Assembly: GCA_963969495.1 (NCBI GenBank)
Contig: OZ018321.1
Span: 103,829,578 to 103,893,577, forward strand
Length of the DNA: 64,000 bases
Source: Ceratothoa steindachneri
Taxonomy: Eukaryota > Arthropoda > Malacostraca > Isopoda > Cymothoidae
Direction: 5' to 3'
The position numbers and the translations under genes were made by a program. The notes below the pieces were generated by a model. It searched no databases. It worked only from the letters and a program-made list of their open reading frames with translations, and had not been told where the DNA came from. Each line of letters opens with the position of its first letter. Within the stretch, counting starts at the first letter, position 1. Of this stretch, positions 36,101 through 50,900 are shown piece after piece.

Positions 36101-37329
36101 TCTAAAAAAAAGAGAAATAGTATTATGCTCCTGTAAAAAAATATAATATAATTATATATATTCTGTTTGTGAGGGAATAGATGCTTTCCCCCTTTCCCCT
36201 CACGAGTGAGCCCCTGATCTTTAGCCACAACATCCTGGAAATGTAGACGCTGTAGCTCGCCCACTTAACCTCCTTCCTTCTTAACCCTCGTCCCGATGAA
36301 AAGTTGAACGGCCGGCTGAGACCACAGAAGGCGCTAATCATCTCAGGTCGGTTCCGAGCCCCGAACATCAGTTAAGAACAGCAAGATTTCCCTTAAGAGG
36401 TGATATTTAATTTCACCTCAGCTGCAAAACTGGAGAAGCGTCTCCCTAAAGCCAGAAGGTCCCTCAGGACCAGAGGTACGACGTCCTGAGAAAAACCGTT
36501 GGAGCCATCCCTAAACAAACTACGGTGCACATGCATAAAGGCAGACCCTAACTATTAAATGGGATTGTGTCAATGTGCAGTAGGTTAGTTGTCCTGGACT
36601 CTCTATGCCACTAGAGTTCCTCTCAATATGTCAGGTCAGTGATGTTGGCGTCTTTGCGAAGCCCCCCCCCCCTCTCACTCTAATCTGTTCTTACATGCGC
36701 AAGTCTTTCTATTTTTTCTCTCTCTTTACCTCCCAAAATGATGAAATAGCAACACTGTCGTCGCTTTCAACGGACTAGCATTAGCTACGAGCCTTACACA
36801 GCGAGTGTCTATTATGAGAGGTACTATGCGAGGGGGAGGAATTTATCACAAGAGGCAAATCATTCTATATTCACGGGTTAAATATAGAGATATGCAGAAC
36901 AGAGGAAAGTCCGTTTGGGGCCCAGCCAGAGCAGAAGGTTCTCTTTGGGTGAGATAGGGTCAATAAAGAAGATACGTATGAGAGAATTTCGGCATTTAAG
37001 GTCCTATATGTGAGAAGAAGCTCATAGAGGTTTTAATCGAATGTTTAGGCATTTCAGTACTCAGATCGCGAAGCAAGGAAGTTACACGAGATTAACATCT
37101 TCGGTGAATATGAGCAGCGGCTTTGGAGTTGAAAAACCAATTGGAGGTGTCGAAGAGTGGAAGTGGGTGATCCATCAAGAGCAGAGTTGCAGTCATCAAG
37201 TTGGTAGGTGCGGAAGGGTTGAATAACAGTCACAAAGTGAAAACGGATGCGTCTGAAATTACCAAAAAAAAGTAGAGAAGATTTGCAGACCTTAGCAACC
37301 TGAGCTTTGATAGATAACTGACTATCAAA
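36101..37329. other. No gene seen
   Basis: Mixed composition with a C-run at 36663-36672. Short open frames at 36123-36368 (-) and 37041-37226 (+) are not recognised. Confidence 0.55.
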
Positions 37330-37668
37330 AATTGTTCATAATATATATAAACAACCTCGATAACGGGTTAATTTTAAATTTTCTAAGTCTGCGAACGACA
37401 CCAAGAATTGAAATATTACTGCAGCTAGATGCGATGTGTGGGACTGCAGCGAGATATAAACGAAATTATCGAGTGGGCATATAGATGGCAAATGAAGTTC
37501 AACATACGTAAATGCAAATTTATGCACGTAGGGTTCAGAAATATTAAAACAACTTATCATATGAGTGTCCAAATGTTTGAATCCGAAGAAGTGGAAAAGG
37601 ATCTTGGGGTCATGATTTCAACGGAAGCCGCTAATAAGGAAAATCGAATGCTAGGATACATTGACTGA
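37330..37668 (+). pseudogene. CR1-like LINE RT fragment
   Basis: The RT palm and following region. INNLDNGLI leads into the catalytic box, which reads SANDTK (37388-37405) where FADDTK is expected. In the next frame LQRDINEIIEWAYRWQMKFN, then KCKFMHVGF, then VEKDLGVMIS (37441-37620) form the standard post-FADD block of CR1-like LINEs. The fragment ends with NRMLGYI, and the rest is missing. Confidence 0.88.
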
Positions 37669-39499
37669 AATTTCTCCGCTGTCTAAACCTTTCGTCATTC
37701 GCGAGCAGACGTTTACGCGGCAAGCTGAGAGAGCTTTTTAAAATCTTGAAAGCTTTTTCTTAACAAAGATTGTTCGCCATTATTCGAATTATATTATAGA
37801 GCTCATACCTGTCAAAATGGATATAAATTAGTTAACAAAAAATTCACCAGTGGCATGGCGCAAATCTTTTTACCTATAAAATCACTCAAACATAGAATAG
37901 CCTACCCGACCGAGTAGTTGATATATTTAATATATTTACGAGTACAAACATACTGGACGAGTACTATTCGCGTTTAAGTGTAACCTAATAGGATCACGGA
38001 GAAATATCCCTTGCAAAATCAGTTTTTCTATTTACACAAGAAGGCCCGAGTGCCCCCCTCCCCCAAATGATATCAGTTCATAGTCGTTGTAGAGCATGAG
38101 TCCAAATAAATGTGATTTCTATATTTCTTTCTGGCTTTGCTGTCATTAGTTGTGTTTTTCAACACTAGTAGATGCTGTCTGCGGGAGAGAAGAGATCGTT
38201 TCTATCAGTTATATGAGTGCGAGGAGTATGCATATTAGAAATAAGCAGTAATAAGTACACACATAGACAACTGTGTACGTAGATAGAAATTGTAATATAT
38301 GAAAGCATAGTCGTAGATTCAGTGAATATGGAGAGATAAAATGCATGCTATGAAGGTACACGCGTAATACATGTGTATCTGATCAATATAGACCTATTAA
38401 GTGCATGGAATACACTGCATAAGTTGAGGTGGTATAAACCTTATTAGCTCTCGAACTGGGTTTTAGTAGACTCTAGGGTCTTTGCTGGTCCTACTTCTGT
38501 AGTTCTTACTGGTATTCTTCTCAATTACCACAATGAAATCTAGGAGGGGGGTATTTTGCAAAGGTCATCCTTTCGATGCGCTACCCACCTAATATTATGG
38601 TCTAGGCTTACCTGAATCCGGAAATACCAACATGGGATCCTCACAACCCACGTGTACATACATTTTGAAAGTTGTCATGCTCAAAATCACCCCAAAATAT
38701 GACGTTTGTGTGATTTTGCATGATAATCGATTCCTTTTTGGAGGAGGTTCAGGTGTACTAATGACTGGAACAGAGTATATATAATATAATTTATATCTAA
38801 CAGAGTATATATAATATATAATAGTGTCGTGGTATAGGAAGGACCGAGTGATGACTGGAGTTGGTAGGTATGGGTTGTTTACGTACGTCAAAACTCCTGG
38901 ATTACATTTTATCTCTAATTATTGATTATTATTATCTGATTATTACTTCTTTAAACTTTTAGGGTCCCTAGTGCCTTGCTTAGCGTTTCAAGGATTGAAT
39001 AAAAATTTGTATATAAAAACTAAAACTTTAATTGAAACAAAAAAACATGAACCAACGAAATGATATACTGGAAATTATAATGATGGTTGACCCACAGCTC
39101 ACTTTAATATAAGAAAATGCAAACGGACTTTACTGAAACGGATACCAGGGTTTAAATACCTTTGTAACTTCCTACTAGAATCAGGTCTAAGTCGGACCTT
39201 GAACTCAATGGTTACGTCACCTCAGGAATGTTATTGTCTGGATGGTGCGTGCCGCTTGTCCAGATGTTTTCATCCGGGCGAAATAGCTTTAAAGCCATGA
39301 AGGCCTTTGGCTCGTGTGGCAGCTAGAGAGACTCACACCTTCGGTAGGAAATGATCTCACCACGGGACAGTGAAAGAATGTTTCTTTCTTCTCGTCGGAT
39401 TAGTCGGGAGAATAATTCGCACTGGCTAACGATGAGCCAATGCGGGAATCATTTGACTCAGGGGAGTGCTGGAGGGAGTTCACTCGGGGTCTTCCTCAA
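37669..39499. other. No gene seen
   Basis: AT-rich, then mixed. A repeated ACAGAGTATATATAATAT occurs at about 38770 and 38801. A minus-strand frame (38595-38891) is not recognised. From 39230 the DNA becomes GC-richer and leads into a tandem duplication. Confidence 0.55.
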
Positions 39500-39815
39500 G
39501 GGCGAGAACTATCTCTGTGCTTTTGGATGCACCAGGATAGGGGGGTTTCTCTGACGAGAGTAAGTTGAATTTGATCAAGTTAACTTAAAGTTTGATGTGA
39601 TCACCAGTAACTAGCTCGAGGATAAACTTTTTAGTTCCGGTATTCCTCAAAGCAATTACTATTTCGGTGCTTTGGGATACACCAGTATAGAGGAGGAGGG
39701 GGGGTTCTCTGACGAGAGTAAGTTAAACTTGATTTTTAAATCAAGTTAACTTAAAGTTCGGAGTGGCCACCAGGAACTAGCTCGAGGATGAGCTTCTTCT
39801 TAGTTCCATCTGTTG
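39500..39815. repeat. 158-bp tandem duplication
   Basis: Two adjacent copies with period 158. CTGACGAGAGTAAGTT begins at 39551 and 39709, followed in both by TTAACTTAAAGTT and AACTAGCTCGAGGAT. The copies differ by small changes, including an extra inverted AACTTGATTTTTAAATCAAG in the second. Composition resembles an LTR, but no LTR borders or coding partner were found. Confidence 0.85.
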
Positions 39816-40007
39816 GTAGCCCGGGCATCTTGTCGGGAACTTCGTCGCCTTGATGACTAACGTAATCTATCACGTTTTTCCGGAGATATTTGCTTTTATA
39901 CGTCGTCACTCCATCAAAATGCAGTATCTAAGGGATATACAAATAATGCTTTGGCCGTCCAAAGGCTTAAGATGTGTTATCAGATTAACTGGTCAAACGC
40001 AGATACC

Positions 40008-40055
<48 letters not shown>

Positions 40056-42169
40056 TTATTACTTTTCAATATAACAACCATCCACTTCAATGCACTTGCG
40101 CCACTTGTCCCTGAGGCTTCGAATTCCCGACAACCAGAAATCTCCCGACTGCAATTCAATCCACTCCTGGACGGTGAGCTAGACATCTTCATAGTCCCCA
40201 AACTGGCGTCCACGCAGTGCAGCCTTGAGCTGTCGGAATAAAAAGTAGTCGCTAGGGGCTAGATCTAGGCTGTAGGGGAAAGGTTGAGCTTCTTGAATCC
40301 GCACTCGCGCAGAGCAGCTTGTGCAACTCTTGCCTTGTGGACTTTAACGACGTTGAAGTCGATCATGGGGCGTGAGGTTTCTAGGGACCCAACAGGCAGA
40401 GACTTTGGTCATGGCCAAATGGTCGTGGATGATGTTGATAATACTTACATGTGATATTCCAAGTTCTCGCTCGATTTCTTCGAACTTCACCTGTCGATTT
40501 TCGAGGATCATCCTCTCCACACGGGTCACATTGTCCTTGTTGGTCACGTCTGACGGGCCTCCTGGACGGGGGTCATCTTCAAAGACTCACGACCATGGCG
40601 AAACTCCCTATTCCAGCGAGCAATGGTTGAATAGGAAGGGGCGGTGTCGGTGTACACTGCAACCATGCGTTCATGGATCTATTTTGCATTCTTGCCTTCC
40701 TTGGTCAAAAATATGATCACTGCGCGGTTCTCAACCTTCTCCATTGTTAAAAAATTTGTGACTGACGATTTGCGATCAGCTACTGCTTCTTAAATAGACG
40801 AGGCAGGAGCGTGCAGCTGCAGGTCTTGACTTGTCATAACTTGTCCTCACACCACCATAAACAACCATCTCCTTCCTCTGTTTTGCCCTACCGATTCTCA
40901 AAACTTATTTACCGCCCCTCGTATGTTGTAAAGACTATCGCGGAACCCGGTTCACGCAGCCCAGATAAAACACAACAAGAAATTTATAGAAGACCAGGGA
41001 TCTAAAGGCCTACCAGAAATTCACCAGAACTTATCAGGACGGTGCGAAATTACGAGGTATCTGCAAGGGGTTAAATGAATACACACATAAAAGTATTTAG
41101 AACATTATTTTCACCAAAATCAAAATAAAATAAATTGAGTACTAACAAATTATATGGGGGTACATCAAATAATAAGAAAAGTCACAAATGCTTATTACCA
41201 TCTAACGACCACAAGTCTTTCTAACCAAAATAGATATTCACGCATACAAAATTGGGTTCGATTGATAATTTCATTAAAGCCGAAACGACACGCGCTGTTG
41301 AAGATGAAATAGGTTCCGCTACTCTAGTGACAGGTGTTCCTGGAATAACCCCCCTGTCTTACGTCCCTTACCCGAAAGCCCAAAGTTACATGAATAAAAC
41401 TTAAATATTTTAAAAGGGACGTAAGAAGAAAGAAATACTCCAAATGCCTGATACCAAAGCAGTGAAGCAATAACCCACGTCGGAAACCCAGGCGAAAGAG
41501 GCTCGGCGACGATGAGTGAATTCGACCCAAGTCCACAGGGGTGAATGCGACGATGGTCTTCGGCGAGGAGAAACCCACAGACGGCGATATCGGGGTGAAA
41601 GGCGTTGAGACTACGGGGAACAAAGACTCGAAGGCCCAACGATCCGAGAGAATGAATTCGAGATGACAGAATTCCCCAAAGAGGAGATGGCGAGGTGACT
41701 AGGGGAGAACTTTCACGTGCCCAGTGTGAACGGCTTCCCAACGGAGAACACTTGGAAACGTAACTAGGAGAGCACAATTTGATACAGCCGACAGAGGGGT
41801 AGTGACAACGCTGGCGGAAATCAATGGCAAAAATCCTCGCTGCACGAAGAAATCCAGTATGGGTCTCCAAAAATGAACAACGTCAAAGGTAAGTGACGGA
41901 AAAAGATTCAGCGGGGCAATGAAGGCAGAATTCTCGCCAGAGAATAAATTAAAAGGCCTCACGGCCTGATTTATATCCTTAAGTCTAAAGAGGGAAAAGG
42001 AGATTGGGGCACAACAGGCGGGGGATGAGTCGCTGCCCCTATGCAAATTAGGCTGGTATGTTACAGAAGTTTAGGCTAAAAATGGTAGCCTCGAAGCGGG
42101 TCGACCTGCGGTAAACACCGTAGACTATAATGAGAGAGGGAAGCCATGGGAATACGAGAGCCTACCCTT

Positions 42170-42265
<96 letters not shown>

Positions 42266-43207
42266 ATCTTTCAACAAGGAGGCTCTAGCTTTCTCAGGCA
42301 ATAATGGCCATGTTGTTAAAGCGACATCTGACACCCTGACAGTGAACTGTTCAGTAGTACTTGGCAAGTCACGATGGAAGGTAATAGCGTTAAACAGCTT
42401 GTGTAAGTCATCAAATGTTATTATCAAAATCAATGCTCCGTTCGACAAACTTTCCGCACATTACGTGATTTCTATCCTCGCCACAGCGACGAGGCCCATT
42501 TTTGGATGAATGGATTTGTGACATGCAAAATTGTCGGATTTGGGACGAAAACAATCCACATGAGATACACCAGCACCAATTGCATCCCAACAAAGTCACT
42601 GTTTGGTGAGGATTTTCGTGTGACAGAATCATCGGTCCGTATTTTTTAAGAACGAAGATGGAATTGCCATAACCATCAACGGCGAGACCTACAGATCGAT
42701 GATAAGCAACTTCTTGTGGCCTCAACTGGTTACATGCCTGATATGGATACTGACAACATGTGGTTCCAACAGGACGGCGCTACGTGCCACACTGCGCACG
42801 CTACGATGGACATTCTGCACCAGCGATTTCAAGGCAGGGTCATCTCGCGCGGCAGCGACGTCCTCTGGCCACCGAGATCGTGTGATTTAACGCCATTATA
42901 CTACTTTCTTTGGGTCTACCTTATATCGCAGGTCCATGCGAATAATCTGCAAATAGTTGATGTCCTCAAAGTCAACATAACGAACACCACCCAGCAAATT
43001 CAGACAGATTCATGCGACAAAGTCATCGAAAATTGGGGCTCCCGAATACGTTCTACCAAGCGAAGCCGCAACGGACATTTGAACGACATCATATTCCACA
43101 CTTAATGCCATAAAATGTACTTTCAAATTTAAAATAAATTGAGTGCAAATATCACATACAACTTGTTTTATTTAAATTTAAAAATTGAGCGACCTTATTG
43201 AAAGACC

Positions 43208-43260
<53 letters not shown>

Positions 43261-46200
43261 GTTAATAATTTTTATAATCACTTTTAATTTAATTGTTTAT
43301 TAGTATCTTCTTTTGTATTAAACGTCTTGATTATAAAGACCATCGCTGCAGTTATGACAGGAAGGCCAAGTGGATTTTATCTTTGCCTTTTATATATATA
43401 ATGTTTGGTTGTACGAGTATGTCATAGGGTGACCACACACCTGACACCAGAATTACATAATGTTTGTCGTAGATTCGAACGTCGATGTTAGCCGAGGATT
43501 GACTCTGCGGTGACGAGGGAAGGGAGCACGACAGAAATTGGGATATAGATCCCAGTGCGAGAGTTAAATAATTAAAATCGAGTGCGGTTGGCCTAAATAA
43601 TCAATTCTTAGAGGTTCTGGGTTTTAGAGAAACTGATTATAGAAAAATAACTTTAGGATATACAAAGAAAATATTATTAGCAAAAGTAAATAAATTACAA
43701 TAAATAAGATTAGACCCGGGGTACCACACTGTTGGGATGGGGCGAGTACAATTGACTCGACTGGGATAAGTATCCGAGAGAGGCTGTACGATGATTGATT
43801 CCAGGGAAAGTGGGAGAGTGAAAATACCGGGGAGACTCACATAGAGCCTAATTGACTGGAGGCTTTGGAGAGGACGAGGAAGCGAAGCGCTGCAAAGTTC
43901 CACTTGCAAAATTCCTTCTTCTTTAACCTCGCTGAGAAATGAACGAAGGAGTACTCCAGACGAGAACGAAGTCGATACCTGAGTGATAGATGCCTTTCCG
44001 TGTCTATCGTCTGTCGGGCGGGAACTCTGGCCTTAGATACGAGCGAAGCTGGGTAGAGAGGTGACGTGTTGCGTTCGATGCTGGAAGCCGTTGGGAAGCG
44101 GAGCAGGGCATACGAGACTGTACGTGGCTGCTAACCAAGACGGGGCTGTATGGTACTAATTTCTCAAAGCTTTTCCCGAAGTATTTATACTGCCTCGACG
44201 GAATCGGGTCACAAGAGGCCCCACAAAGGAAGACGAGGTTCTCATTAGACTTGGCTTGCCAGGGGGGAGGGGATATCTTCGGCGAGCATCACAGGCTCGC
44301 TCAAAAGTCCTCGATGCCGTGGGTCAGCGCCGATGTCGCGATGCGACGGGGAAACCCAGCACGGATCACACGACCGCAAAATTCTCGCTGCTCCCTTGGG
44401 GCTGTCTGGGCATGCAGGTGCATCTTATCTCATGAGACACGGGTCAACGTTGGGTTCTAGGGGAGGGGAAGTAACCTCTCTCTCGCATTGTACATGAGAC
44501 CTATTTTTAAAAATGTCAACTGAGTTATCCCAATCTATTCTATGAAATTCAGAAGATAAATATAAAAATAAAGTGTTGCAGGTGGTTTGACCTGTTCTCA
44601 TACTTCATTTATGGTTATTTAGTCTTTGCTTTAAGGGCTTACTAGTTTGGCCGATATAATATTTTGGGCAATCTTTACATGAAATTTTATAAATACAACC
44701 TTCTATATTGTGTAGAGTTGTTTTTCAAGAAACTTTTAATTTTGGTGCGATAGCTAAAAACTATATTCCTGCCAAAAGGCCCTAAAAACTTATCAAAGTA
44801 GCTAAATTAATATTGTATAGAATGGAGAAGATGTTCACTGGTGGCGGTGGATGGGGGTCTCTTTATTATTGGACTAAAAAGTTGTGGGGATGATTTAGAA
44901 ATTGCTTTTAAGATTTTGTTCCGGTTACTTTGGGAGTTTACCAATATTTTAAAAAAAATCGTGTCTAGTTCACTTTACATGTATTCGGGGCTGAATAGAA
45001 ATATTAGTTGGTGTTCTGTACACTTTGTATTCGAAATCAATATTTTATCTTTGGATTATTATATCTAGGAATGATAACCCTCGTTGGTCGTCTTTTTCTA
45101 TAGCAAACATAATTGAAGGTATTAAGTTGTTCAAGGATGAATAAAATCCTTTAAGAGTGTGTTATATGGTTCATACACAGATTATATAGTAGAACTGAAA
45201 GTGTTTTTCTTTTAAAACAAGGTCAACAGACCTAAATTGTGTACTCCTAATTATTCTGACTTATGACCTTATCACCATATGACCTTACCACCTTCAAAAC
45301 TTTCAATAATTCCCGGACTAACCTTGGGATGACCTCATGAATTATATCTTTAAAAAGAGAATTTAAAGCAACATATGGATTTAAAATTTAGTTAGAATCA
45401 GCCGAATAATTATGATGTTATATGCAAGATACTCAGTGAACAGTAAAATGGTTACCACTCGCCCGACCGACCTACGGACCGACATATTAACTTAAAGAGT
45501 CGTGTGATCACGCGACTAAAATTACATGTCTGGATTTGAAAGTAGAGAAATGAAAGAATTTGCCATACCACAGTTTTGTTCTTGGTTACAAGTGAACGTG
45601 CAATTTCGGATACATAATTTAATTAAATATATTATAGTGTTTGTGCTAAAGTTCAAATTCTTATTTACTCAATTTACTTGGAAAAAATAAGTAAATTATC
45701 TAGTGGGACTTTAGTAAAAAGGAGGATACATCAAAATTACAGGAATATAATTATTTAATGTGTCTGGGAAGCTATGAAGTTTTTCTATTAGGTCAGGCTT
45801 ATGTTTTTTACCAGACTTACCTAATTACTTACCTAGTTGGCTCCCCACAGACCCATTAACAGATCTTGGGAGACTCGGCAGTGAGAAAGAGTGAGGGAGC
45901 CCACAGCAGCACACATGCCAGCAAACAATAAGATATAGCTTATGAAAAAGCTGGAGATTTTATATGTGAGCTGTTCCATTTTATATAATAAATTTAAGTC
46001 AATGAGGTTTTGGTACTAGAAAACAGTTCAATCAAACTCATATAATAAGTCACTGCAGTTTTCTCTGGAGATACGTTTTGTAAGTGTCCAAGTTTGAACT
46101 AGCAACAACATGGCTAGGCAAACTATTCCAATTAAAGATACATCTTTCACTCAAAAAACACTTTCTACATTCGAGACTTATGTGTCTAGGAGGCAGTTTG

Positions 46201-47881
46201 AATTGATGACCACGAGTAGCTACAATAGGAGCCAAGTTAAAAATTTCATTAGGAGACAATGCATTCTAAGATAAGCTACAATATTTTCGAAGTACTAAAT
46301 GTCCCTACATCTCCAATGCACTCAGTAATAATAAAGTTCACGGAATCGAGGACAATTACAAATTTCCCTCGTTCGGGTCGTCCTTGGAAAATTCCACTTC
46401 ACCTGTTTCGAAAGATCCTTAGACCTCTTAAAATGATCTCAACTATGACTAGAAGAGGGGGAGGGGAGAAACGATCAGTTACGAGAGGATGGCATTGATA
46501 TTAGTTTAACCAGTGTCCAACATGTGTATCTATGAGACGCTCAATCTCTTCCTGCGGCTACAACCTTGTTTGCTCATAACTCGCGGTGATTCACGCGTGC
46601 GCGTAAAATGCCGGGGGTGCGCGATGAAACGTTTTCCCCATTGTAAGTATATTTATTATATTATATGATAATATATGACATTATATGATAGGGAGGGTGC
46701 GCAACTCTCCTGAATCTGACTTCACCCCACAAATAATAAGAATTTTCACAATATACATCTGTATTTATTTGCCAAGGAACTTTTATCCCGCGCAACGCCG
46801 AGGACCTATGCTAGTATTGTATAGAGCGGAAATGTATAGACGTCCTCTGAGAGAGACAACTTTATTGAAAAATCATTTATTTGAAAGCCCGCTTGACGTA
46901 CGTCAACTTCACACGAAGAAATATTTCCATTTTCGAGCCCATGTCAATGAGATCATATGAAACGAAGATTGAGTTGATCGGCATAAATAATGTCAGGTAT
47001 GCTCGGCGATAAATGGTGAGGCTGGCCTTTCTAAAAATCTTATGCGCGAGAAAAACATTGAAGTTTATCTATTATGCTATTAGGCAGTTTCTGTACAATA
47101 CGAGTTGGTACACTTTAGAGAATCAACGAAACGATAAATAAGGAATATTTGAGACATCATTTAAGAATCTCTGAAAAGTTATGCTTGTAAGCTTGGCCTA
47201 CCAAGAAGATAAGTCTTTCAACGCGACAATGTCTCCAAGCACATAAATTGATTTCTTGTTGGTTGAAGAGAGTAAAAATAAGCTCTTTGGAACAGTTAAA
47301 AAGGTCACTAGACCGCAATCCGATAGAAAATATATGATATGAACTAAAGGTCCACCTTCATGCAAGCCACTCTTCAAACATTTACCAATTTGAGGAATTT
47401 TGAAAGATGAGTCACATAAAATTCTATCCCAAGTTTGTGACTAGTCAAAAACTATCAATAATTATCGTTTGAAGAGTGTCATTAAGCAAAACTATATACT
47501 ATTGACTATTTGTTATAAAATTTAATTGGGTATGAATACTTTTTAATTTAAATTTTCGTAAAAAGTCTTATAATCCCTTTATTTGTTTATCAAATTTGTT
47601 TAGATCTTGTGCGGGTGTTTATCAATACATTCCTTTTAATACCTCCTAATCTTGTTACGCGGCATGAACTAAGACGAAATATTTGGGATTAGTTGGTGGT
47701 ATGAATAACTTTTGGACCAAGTGTATACTTGATTGTGTGTGGATTCAGGAAGGTACTTGATAAAATCCATGAAGAGTAATAGATTGCAAAGGGGGTGAAA
47801 CTGAAATGTCATTGTCTAATTTGCACGCCAATTGAAACCTTTTATGTAAGCACTGAGCTCAAAGCTCGAAGACCGTATCAG

Positions 47882-47997
<116 letters not shown>

Positions 47998-50900
47998 GAG
48001 TTATTTTTTAAAAAATTCAATTCACTAGGTCCGACAAACTCGTGAGTAGGCTGAAAATGTTAAGATTTTATGTTAAATAATAAATAATTTTCTATATAGT
48101 GGCGTTGTATGCGCTTAATACTGGGAACCTCGAACCTGGGACGAGCTCCTAAGACTCGTGGGTGAAGAACGATTGAGAATGGTTGGGATAAATAGCACGT
48201 CCACTGCAATCATTGCTTCAACAGTATCCTCTTCTGCCGAAGCAGACATTTACGAAAAAAAGGTCAATAACACATTTTAGACTATCCTGTGTGTTTCTCT
48301 ATCATCCAGACTTAGCCTCGTCCTCTCCCCACTGGATCTCTATCCTCTAACCGATGTCAGCGCTTAAATTCCAGTCGATTATTTAATCAGTGCCTCTTTC
48401 ATAAACCTAAATTCGCCGACATGGCTGACAGATCCTAATTCTTTCATGGCGACTGAGACGAGCATTGTTTCCCTCTGTGAATTGGTGGATGGCCCTCGTG
48501 GAACGACGGAGAGGCGGGGAAGGTAACTTGGATGGACAGTTGAGATGGACGCTCCGAGAAAGACAAAGGACAGATACGAGTTTGGACGCTTCTGACCCGG
48601 ACATCTTTTTGCTCTGATTTTGAGTACCAAGTTGATTATGAATATTTCAATCAGGCCTCAACTAATGGACAGACAGCGAGTCTACTACGCTTTCCCATCG
48701 ACCAACACGCGTGCATTCACCGACCCGCACGCACATGTAAATATTATAGCGTGGGAGTTCTTCACATATGTACATATATAGAGAGATAAGAGTGTATCTG
48801 CGTGTGATTGTGATTGTAATTGTGAGTGTGATTGTGAGAGTGAAAGAAAGAAAAGGAGAGAGAGCGCGAGAAGAACGCCAGAGTGGAGAGAGGAAAGTGT
48901 GTGAGAGAGAAAGGAGAGGAAAAAGAGATCGCTACTTACTTAAAACTAAGAAGTTAAACTAACGAGGGCATCGCCCAAATGTGTGCAATAAGAGATCTTT
49001 AAAGATTGTGGCAAAGATGGAGGAAGTCAAAATTTCTAGAAGATATATAGCCGCAAAACCACTTGCGGACCCTGGGGCCCGGAGGGCATGTAATAATAAA
49101 GATGGCAGCGGTAACATGTATGGCTATGCCACACCATACACCCTCTTAAGGTAGATAGAGCGAGTGAGAGAGAGAAAGGGTGTGAGTCGAAGATGACCGT
49201 TGCAGCCATACCTCTCTTACTCTCTTTCTTCGGTGAATTCATTCATGATCGAAGCGAGCCGGAATACTTCATGGTTCGAATTTGGACACGGTTTTAACCA
49301 TGCATCACTCTGCTACCCGTCAGAGCCGGACACCTATGCCCGTCAGTCACGCCTATCCGTAAAGTGACCCAACGTCAACCAAGCCGACAAGAATAGCTTC
49401 GTTTTCTGCATTGGGAATAGGCGATCCTGAATAATTTGAGTCCTCTTCCGTTTACCCGGACCCCTCTTCATCATGGCGGGTTTCTGTTAGGTTAAGATGC
49501 TGTGCTTTATTCAGGACCCTGTGATACCCCACTTCGTTAATTCACGGAGAACAAGTGAATTTTTTCAATCTGACAGGACCTAAGAGATTATAGTTAAGTA
49601 TAATACACACATACATGTTATTATTATTAAGAGCCAAGCTGTATCTTCATTTGGTAAAGCAAAATGCTAAAAGATCGAGTGCTCCACTGGGAAAGCAGGA
49701 CAATGAGTGAAAAGGAAATAGAACACTGAGGAATAAACTATATAAAAATAGACCCTCACTAAATTAAGGTTTCTTTCTTACATTGGTCTGTTTAAATAGT
49801 TTACATTGGCACCCAAATTGAACTTAGGAAGCTTTATTGATTCAAAATGACTAGAAAGCAACATCCACAGCTTAGTTGACGACGTTTCGAGTACTACCTG
49901 GCGGATAGTATAATACAGGAATATCTACATTCACAGGATTATAGGAATTGCGATAGATTTGATAAGGCATGGATAATAAGCTAGTTGAAAGTCGGTAGCA
50001 GAGGCTAGTACTAAGATTTGGAATAAGAAATTTAATGTCAGCCAGATTTTTATCCAAGGATTTTAGATGGGACACAGAAAATTTAAAACAAATCATGCCA
50101 AATTTTTGTAAGACTTGCAAAATACCAATATTTTGTGCACTTAAAGAAGAGACAGATCAGATATGCTTTTCAAAATAATTTTCGATTTTGGAACTATCCC
50201 TAAAATTTAAAATACCTGCAAATAGTCAGAGGCACATTGTCAATGAAGAGAACTGAATGAGGGTTTCTATGTTTTGGAGCTACTAACTAAATTCACTACC
50301 CTGAATTCACCATGCAGTAATTTTGGCTAGATCTCTGTTAATTGATTCAGCAACTTTGCCTCTCCTATAAAGAGAGTCGGATTGATTCATGAAAAGTAGC
50401 ATTTTCTACAGGATAACTACATATCATGGGTAAACAATATATATAGTAGTTGACCAAGTACTCTACCTGAGGAACACAAGAAGTTATGTATATTCTTGTA
50501 CAACTATACCGTCCATTTACAATTACACTGTAATCTATTAGTAAAAAAAAAATCTACAATAATATTAAGAAATACTTCTCCTATTCTTATCTAAGATTGA
50601 AAAGGGGACCTCCTGATTAACAATGTTAAAGACAGCACTAAAGTCAAACCCAAGCTTACGAAATTTATGACCAGAATCTAAGGATTTCTGACCCAAACTG
50701 GAGATTGTGAGAAGTGTATACCAAGCGTCGTCTCTTGAGAAAGCCAAGCTGTAGCGTAGGGAAGAGATGTTTACTCTCAGCCGAGGTATTCAAACGTTTT
50801 GGCACATTTTGGTAATCGGGTAACATTGTTGATAAAGAAAGTGGCTAGGAGGGAAATATTTATTGACGAGACTAGTTTCGGAATGAAGTTTACCATATCA